In this document: in pieces, positions 59,424 to 64,000 of the stretch
Layout: every line of letters starts with the position of its first letter
Position numbering within the stretch: position 1 is the stretch's first letter
NCBI GenBank assembly: GCA_018713145.1
Contig: DVFP01000028.1
Coordinates: 46,688-110,687, forward strand
DNA from: Candidatus Scybalocola faecavium
GTDB taxonomy: Bacteria > Bacillota > Clostridia > Lachnospirales > Lachnospiraceae
Length of the DNA: 64,000 bases
Direction: 5' to 3'
Program-made: the position numbers and the translations under genes
The notes under the pieces: generated by a model
What the model was told of the DNA's origin: nothing
What the model saw: only the letters and a program-made list of their open reading frames with translations
Databases searched by the model: none

Positions 59424-60905
59424 ATGAAAAGAATCAAATATTTTATTCTGGCTTTAAGCCTGATGCTCACAGGGGTTCCCATAACTGCATTTGCCGCAGA
59501 AAATGCTGCCCCGGAAGCAGACACCGTTGAGGAAAGCCAGGCATCTGACGGCAGCGACTCCTTAAATGACGCTGAATCTTCGGATGCACAGGAAACTCAG
59601 GAAACAGAGCTTGTCCCCACACTTTTGGAAACAGATAAGGTTTCTACAGATGATATTCTTTTATACAGCTCTTCCTGTGTGGTCATGGACACCCAAAGCG
59701 GTGCCATCCTTTATTCTAAAAACCGCTCTGACCGGCATTATCCGGCCAGCATTACCAAAATACTGACAACCCTTCTGGCGCTGGAGCGCACCCAGCTTAC
59801 AGACAATGTCACTTTCTCAGAAGAAGCCGTGTACAGCATTAACTGGTGGGAAAGCTCCAACATGGAACTGCAGCCTGGAGATGAACTGACCATGGAGCAG
59901 GCCCTTTACGGCATTATGCTCCAGTCGGCAAATGAAGCCGCCTACGGGGTCGCTGAATATGTATCCGGTTCTGTAGAAGCCTTTGCTCAGGACATGAACG
60001 ACTACGCAAAAAGCCTTGGCTGTCATTTTACCCATTTTACCAATGCCAGCGGTCTCCACGATGATGACCACTATACCACAGCCAAAGATATGGCTATCAT
60101 CGCCAGCGCTGCAGCTCAAAATGAAGAATTTCGAGAAATCGCAGGCACAGTGACCTACAGTGTGGAAAATATTAATTATAAGGCCATGGTTCCGGAAACA
60201 GAAGAAACCCAGACCGATGAGAGCGATGATGAAACAGACGGATCTGAGACTGAAACACCGGAACTTGTACCGGAGCCATTTTTATTGTATAACCACCACA
60301 AAATGGTGAATAACCAGTATCCTTATGAAGGCTGCTACGGCGGAAAGACCGGATATACAGATAAGGCCAGAAATACTCTGGTCACTTACGCCAAACGGGG
60401 GGATATGGATCTGGTATGCGTTCTTATGGACTGTCCCAGCGGGGATGACTATATTTACAAAGACACCCAGGTAGCCTTGGACTACTGTTTTGAAAACTAT
60501 GAACGGCTGACCCGGGAATATAATGAAGCCCAGGCAAAACTTGATTATCCAAAGCTTGCTCTCACCGACTGGTCTCATCCGGAGACCACACCCCTTTCGG
60601 CCCAGGAAGGCTATTATCCCAATCTGGCTCAGTCTATGGAAATCTACAATGAATACTTGTATAACCGCACGGCTCAGGAAGCATTAGATGAGGCTATTAA
60701 TGAAAAGTCCATTTCCGCATTTATGGAATACTCCCGGATGAACCATTACCGACCTCTCATCATCGCTGCTGTGATCCTCCTTGCAGTCATCATCATCCTG
60801 TCCCTTTTCTTTGTATACCTGGCAAGAGTGATGAAACGTAAACGGAGACGAAAACATTATGAGCAGATGAAGCGCCAGCGGCTGATGGATGAAAAGAAAT
60901 CTTAA
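59424..60905 (+). CDS. D-alanyl-D-alanine carboxypeptidase (DacF/PBP5-like)
   Basis: A 493-residue secreted peptidase: N-terminal signal MKRIKYFILALSLMLTGVPI with an AFA cleavage site, an acidic linker, then the S11 penicillin-binding fold with SITK (nucleophile Ser), SAN and KTG (GKTGYTDKA). A C-terminal membrane helix (PLIIAAVILLAVIIILSLFF) and a basic tail anchor it. It trims the last D-Ala from peptidoglycan. The ATG at 59424 lies 24 bases after GGGAGGAG, a gap partly closed by a small hairpin; the open frame from 59331 starts inside the leader hairpin and I reject it. Confidence 0.88.
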   Translation: MKRIKYFILALSLMLTGVPITAFAAENAAPEADTVEESQASDGSDSLNDAESSDAQETQETELVPTLLETDKVSTDDILLYSSSCVVMDTQSGAILYSKNRSDRHYPASITKILTTLLALERTQLTDNVTFSEEAVYSINWWESSNMELQPGDELTMEQALYGIMLQSANEAAYGVAEYVSGSVEAFAQDMNDYAKSLGCHFTHFTNASGLHDDDHYTTAKDMAIIASAAAQNEEFREIAGTVTYSVENINYKAMVPETEETQTDESDDETDGSETETPELVPEPFLLYNHHKMVNNQYPYEGCYGGKTGYTDKARNTLVTYAKRGDMDLVCVLMDCPSGDDYIYKDTQVALDYCFENYERLTREYNEAQAKLDYPKLALTDWSHPETTPLSAQEGYYPNLAQSMEIYNEYLYNRTAQEALDEAINEKSISAFMEYSRMNHYRPLIIAAVILLAVIIILSLFFVYLARVMKRKRRRKHYEQMKRQRLMDEKKS

Positions 60906-60911
60906 CGGATA

Positions 60912-60972
60912 AAAACCCCATACACACAGGCAGACAATGGTATCCTATCCCGATCCTGGCGTATGGGGTTTT
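60912..60972. terminator. Bidirectional terminator after the carboxypeptidase gene
   Basis: Twelve-base arms AAAACCCCATAC (60912-60923) and GTATGGGGTTTT (60961-60972), with A- and T-tracts at the two ends, between convergent genes. The 37-base loop is long. Confidence 0.75.
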
Positions 60973-60987
60973 ATTTTCATGCATTTT

Positions 60988-61899
60988 CTAAAAAGCTTTG
61001 TTTGGAACAACAATCCGTGCGGCCTTGGACACACATTCCACCTCCACGGGAAGGCTGCCGGCCACATCTCCATCCCAGGCCAGAAAGATTCCGGAACCGG
61101 CCAGACTTTTGATCTTGATCTTTTTTGTAGAAAAACACCGAACCTTAGAGCGGTCCATATTTTTTCCTCTTAAAAATCTGGAAAAATCCATGGCAAACTT
61201 TATAGGAGATGTTTTTTCAAAAACTGCCGCGTTTAATACACCGTCATTCATGGTGCTGTTTTTAAAAAGCCTTTTGTTTCCCGCGATCCCGCCGGCATTG
61301 CTAATGTAAAACATCATGGTATCCGTTTTAGCTGTAAACTCCTCAGAATCAAAATACAGCTTCATGGACTGAAAAAACTGTTTTGGGAAAGCCCGCAGCG
61401 CTTCAAAAAAGTACGCCTTTTTCCCAAGGATAGCTTTCGTGGTGCTGGCAGCCCTGGCGCTGATCTCTCCTGCGATCCCGCCGGCAAGAGTGCCGACAAA
61501 ATACTCCCCGTTGATCCTTCCCACATCAATGTCCATAATGCGAAAATCCCTGAGCATACAGCAAAAATCCTCTTTCCCAAAAGGCAGGTCCAATGCCTGG
61601 GCAAAGGCATTGCTCGTCCCGCAGGGAAGGACCGCCACAGGGATACCGCTTTTCCCTTTAATGATCCCATTGATCACATCGCTGACAGTGCCGTCGCCGC
61701 CTACGGCGACTACCACATCATACTGGCCCCGGCGAAGCCCCCGGGCGGCTTCTCTGGCATCATATTTTTTCTCCGTATAGACTACGTCCGCATGGTTTAT
61801 GATCTCGTTAAGCACCAGGCAGCCGATCACTGCCTCTACATCTTTCCAAAAATCCTGGCTTCCGGAAGATGGGTTCAAGATAAACAAAGCTTTCTTCAC
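60988..61899 (-). CDS. Diacylglycerol kinase-family lipid kinase (YegS/DgkB-type)
   Basis: A 303-residue lipid kinase: FILNPSSGSQD at the start, the nucleotide-binding VVAVGGDGTVSDVINGI near residue 65, LPCGTSNAFAQALDLP near 95 and a C-terminal beta-sandwich ending in WDGDVAGSLPVEVEC. It phosphorylates diacylglycerol or a similar membrane lipid with ATP. It lies 15 bases after the exonuclease gene on the same strand and is likely co-transcribed. Confidence 0.92.
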   Translation of the reverse strand: MKKALFILNPSSGSQDFWKDVEAVIGCLVLNEIINHADVVYTEKKYDAREAARGLRRGQYDVVVAVGGDGTVSDVINGIIKGKSGIPVAVLPCGTSNAFAQALDLPFGKEDFCCMLRDFRIMDIDVGRINGEYFVGTLAGGIAGEISARAASTTKAILGKKAYFFEALRAFPKQFFQSMKLYFDSEEFTAKTDTMMFYISNAGGIAGNKRLFKNSTMNDGVLNAAVFEKTSPIKFAMDFSRFLRGKNMDRSKVRCFSTKKIKIKSLAGSGIFLAWDGDVAGSLPVEVECVSKAARIVVPNKAF

Positions 61900-61914
61900 A
61901 CAACCGCCCTCATT

Positions 61915-62883
61915 CTAACATACACTGTCTGAGCTCTTATGACGTTTCTGACGCCGCTTTTGTATGACCTCTTTCTTCATCTCCTGTATCTCATCTGCCT
62001 GTTCCTGAGAAATCAGACGGATGGTCTTGACCACATAGATCCGGTCATCATCTGTCTTTTTAAACCGGATCTTTCCCCGGATCAGGCCGTGCTCCTTACA
62101 ATAAGCCAGACAATAGTATGCCTTATTTCTTCCCAGAAACCACCGGATCTTTTTGGCTGCAGGCTTCTGACACAAATAGCACCGTGTGGTCCGCACTTCC
62201 CGGTCTGCCAATGCCTCTTCCTTTGTGGAAAATTCTCTGGAAATATACTTGGAATGAGTATCATAAACAAGATGGATTTCCTGAGCCTTTGTCTGAGGAT
62301 TCTGATAGTAGTCCACAGAATACAGCTTTTTCACTGCCTCCATATCCATGGATGCAAAAATCTGAGCTGTATATTTTGCATCATTGATCGCCCGATGGAA
62401 GGCCTTGTCCGTCTCGATCCCCAGCAAATGGGCCGCCGTCTCCAATGAACATGACTGACGCTCCTGAGGGTCTTTAAGGATCCTAAACAGCTTTTGCACA
62501 TTATAATACTTAAGTGGTCCCGGCAAAAGGTCATCCAGCCGGTAAAACTTCATATTGCGCTGAAGCTCTGTCAGATCCATATTTCCCCAGGTACAAAACA
62601 TATAATCATCGCCGCACCACAGCATAAAATCCACAATGGTGTGGGTAAATAAGGCACCGTGGTCGATTTCCTCCTGGGTGATCCCGGTAAGCTCCCGGGT
62701 CATATGATGTAATTTTTTATAGACTTTGGGATGGATCACTGCGTCAAAGGTATCTACAATATGCATATCCTCATCCAGCTTTACAGCACCGATCTCAATA
62801 ATCTCAAAGGGAAGCTTTTTCTTTCCCGTACCTTTCCCATAGGAACTCTGATTCCATTCAAAATCAACAACAATATACTCCAC
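61915..62883 (-). CDS. DEDDh 3'-5' exonuclease (ERI1/KapD-like)
   Basis: A 322-residue nuclease. DEDDh residues are visible: Asp and Glu in VVDFEWN (residues 7-9), Asp in NMDLTELQ near 102, and His/Asp in AFHRAINDAKYT near 163-168. The fold resembles ERI1 and KapD RNases. The C-terminal third has a Cys pair (CYLCQ) and Cys/His (YCKEHG), perhaps a zinc-ribbon, and ends in a basic KKEVIQKRRQKRHK tail suited to nucleic-acid binding. Substrate unknown. Confidence 0.85.
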   Translation of the reverse strand: MEYIVVDFEWNQSSYGKGTGKKKLPFEIIEIGAVKLDEDMHIVDTFDAVIHPKVYKKLHHMTRELTGITQEEIDHGALFTHTIVDFMLWCGDDYMFCTWGNMDLTELQRNMKFYRLDDLLPGPLKYYNVQKLFRILKDPQERQSCSLETAAHLLGIETDKAFHRAINDAKYTAQIFASMDMEAVKKLYSVDYYQNPQTKAQEIHLVYDTHSKYISREFSTKEEALADREVRTTRCYLCQKPAAKKIRWFLGRNKAYYCLAYCKEHGLIRGKIRFKKTDDDRIYVVKTIRLISQEQADEIQEMKKEVIQKRRQKRHKSSDSVC

Positions 62884-62913
62884 GGTGTCTCATACCTTTC
62901 CTGAAAATGTCCT

Positions 62914-63558
62914 TTAGATCTTTGAATAGCCAAAACCGTTGACCACGGCCTCAATACGCATATTCTGCCGGCAATACGGGCAGTCCAAAGGTGAGTAGGC
63001 CTCATACTTCACCGGAAGGTCATCGCTGTTAAAAATAGCATTGACCTCAAGGCCGTGGCTTTCCTTTACCGCGCTGAATATGGCCGCAATACCGCATACC
63101 TGTCCCCCGTAATAATTAATACACTCCACCGCCTGGGCAATGGTTGTCCCTGTGGTCGTGCTGGCGCAAAGCAAAAGCACCTGCATATGCCTTACCATAC
63201 GCTGATTATTATCCCGGAAAATGATCACGCCTCCGGCCCCATATTCCGGTGTGACTACAGAAATATTCTTCCCTGCGTTAATGGACAGCATGCTATTTTC
63301 CGCAAGAATTTCTGCCATAAAAGCAGCGATCACTTCTGTACCGTCCAGACAGATGATCGTATCAATGGGCGTTGTGTTAATATAACGTTCCGCCAGGGTT
63401 TTAGCGGTCTCTCTGGCATTATTATGACGGCACTTTACTGTAGACATATCAATATACACATTAACATGTGAGTTTGTGGTGGCAAAATGCCCCTGCATGA
63501 TCTTGATCCTGGCCTTAGGATTCCTTGTTGAACGAATATCTTGTAATCTGCTTTCCAT
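62914..63558 (-). CDS. Orotate-phosphoribosyltransferase-like protein
   Basis: A 214-residue type I PRTase fold protein. The PRPP loop is VLLLCASTTTGTTIAQA near residue 135: the usual two acidic residues before TTTG are replaced by Cys-Ala, so binding or catalysis may be altered. A C-terminal Cys pair (CPYCRQ) follows. Relatives are annotated as orotate phosphoribosyltransferase, but regulator or salvage enzyme functions are equally possible. I use the ATG at 63558 behind GGAGGAAAG; the open frame goes to 63606. Confidence 0.7.
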   Translation of the reverse strand: MESRLQDIRSTRNPKARIKIMQGHFATTNSHVNVYIDMSTVKCRHNNARETAKTLAERYINTTPIDTIICLDGTEVIAAFMAEILAENSMLSINAGKNISVVTPEYGAGGVIIFRDNNQRMVRHMQVLLLCASTTTGTTIAQAVECINYYGGQVCGIAAIFSAVKESHGLEVNAIFNSDDLPVKYEAYSPLDCPYCRQNMRIEAVVNGFGYSKI

Positions 63559-63631
63559 ATGGTCTTTCCTCCCCCTTTTAGGTTTTTGCTGCGGCTTACG
63601 CCACATATCTGCGTCTGCATGGCCTCCCTTT

Positions 63632-63761
63632 CAATTAAGCCATGCCAGCTCAGGCTTCGCCTTCGCTTCGGCTTGCGCCGTATATCCCAGAAAGGATCCG
63701 GCTCGCGGCAAGCGAGCTTGCCCCCCTCCCCGGTTCCTTTCTGGTCTGCATGGCTTAATTG
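63632..63761. repeat. Nested palindromic element upstream of the PRTase-like gene
   Basis: CAATTAAGCCATGC (63632-63645) pairs with GCATGGCTTAATTG (63748-63761); inside are CCAGAAAGGA/TCCTTTCTGG (63687-63696 and 63735-63744), CCGG/CCGG and GCTCGC/GCGAGC (63701-63717). A third copy of GCATGGC at 63617 could compete for 63639-63645. It could be a leader RNA structure, a terminator or a mobile palindrome. Confidence 0.65.
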
Positions 63762-63877
63762 TATCACAAATCCGAAAAAAGCACCACTATTATTCATCGG
63801 GCAGTATAAAGGGAAAAAGACTGCGCCCGGATAAGCCATACATCCCTAAACGCAGCCTTAATATACCAGAAAAGGGG

Positions 63878-63953
63878 CTGTCCTGAAAACGTAATTCAGC
63901 GATAACCTATAAACAAGCATTCTAAATAAGCTCGCCTTTTGGCGGGCTTATTT
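63878..63953 (-). other. Possible insertion-sequence end and terminator
   Basis: GGGGCTGTCCTGAAAACG near 63875 resembles the terminal repeat of some insertion sequences. Following it, AAATAAGCtCGCC (63924-63936) and GGCGgGCTTATTT (63941-63953) form a terminator with a TTTT loop. A transposase gene ending beyond the window on the minus strand is possible. No coding sequence is visible in 63762-64000. Confidence 0.3.
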
Positions 63954-64000
63954 CCTTCTCTTAATTATACAGTTAAAGAGATTCATTTCGGCTGAATAAT

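Noticed and set aside
14977..63761. CRISPR array
   Set aside because: The palindromic elements are single or nested, differ from one another and lack regular spacing or spacers; no cas gene is present.
63878..64000. Complete insertion sequence at the right edge
   Set aside because: Only a possible end sequence and terminator are visible; no transposase reading frame is in the window.

Overview
The window looks like a chromosomal segment of an anaerobic, spore-forming gut Firmicute, most likely a Lachnospiraceae-type Clostridium relative. Supporting signs are the class III fructose-1,6-bisphosphatase, a SpmB-type spore maturation gene, a GPH sugar symporter, AGGAGG-type ribosome sites, many AraC and MerR regulators, and sugar-acid, fucose and plant-glycoside genes. 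No rRNA, tRNA, CRISPR array or complete insertion sequence was seen.

Region 1 (1-13.4 kb, all minus strand) is the most striking. An AraC-type regulator with a GH39-like C-terminal half sits upstream of a ten-gene operon. The operon has an RbsABC-type ABC importer, a TIM-barrel isomerase, a protein of the phloretin/diacetylphloroglucinol hydrolase family, three Gfo/Idh/MocA oxidoreductases, and both subunits of a C-glycoside deglycosidase (TIM-barrel alpha, DUF6379 beta). I read this as an uptake-and-dismantling route for plant aryl C-glycosides: import, oxidation of the sugar at C3, C-C cleavage releasing the aglycone, then retro-Claisen-type C-C hydrolysis of the aglycone.

Region 2 (13.5-21 kb) holds a MATE exporter, a secreted CE1-like esterase lipoprotein divergent from a second large AraC regulator, and fbp. 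Region 3 (21.2-25.4 kb) is a D-Ala-D-Ser type vancomycin-resistance operon (ligase, VanXY, separate membrane and racemase halves of VanT, as in VanL). No VanRS pair is visible, and the promoter has MerR-like geometry. Region 4 (25.5-31.1 kb) has a flavodoxin and a sugar-acid operon (Dabb, UxaA halves, KdgT). That operon has a textbook sigma-54 promoter and two matched upstream operator dyads next to a PrpR-type enhancer-binding activator. Region 5 (31-36 kb) has MATE, MerR and carbon-nitrogen hydrolase genes in one operon, divergent from VOC and EthD-like genes.

Region 6 (36-42.3 kb) has an ABC-class ATPase, two paralogous DUF4097 proteins, a PadR regulator, a tyrosine phosphatase and three or four decayed genes. 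Region 7 (42.3-50.3 kb) is a sugar cluster (FGGY kinase, LysR, URO-D-family protein, fucose-isomerase-like protein, DUF4867) followed by a zinc-ribbon/TPR membrane protein. Region 8 (50.5-57.4 kb) pairs a beta-helix protein with a GH2 glycosidase, opposite an operon of two NTF2-like proteins, a GPH symporter and proC. Region 9 (57.6-64 kb) is housekeeping: spmB, a 51-residue CxxC protein, trmB, a D,D-carboxypeptidase, a lipid kinase, a DEDDh exonuclease and an orotate-phosphoribosyltransferase-like protein.

Two sequence-level themes run through the window. Many intergenic regions hold long, almost perfect inverted repeats, several of them in related families. At least six predicted promoters are followed by a stem-loop that begins within about a dozen bases of the predicted transcription start. 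All functions are inferred by reading the sequence; no database search was run.
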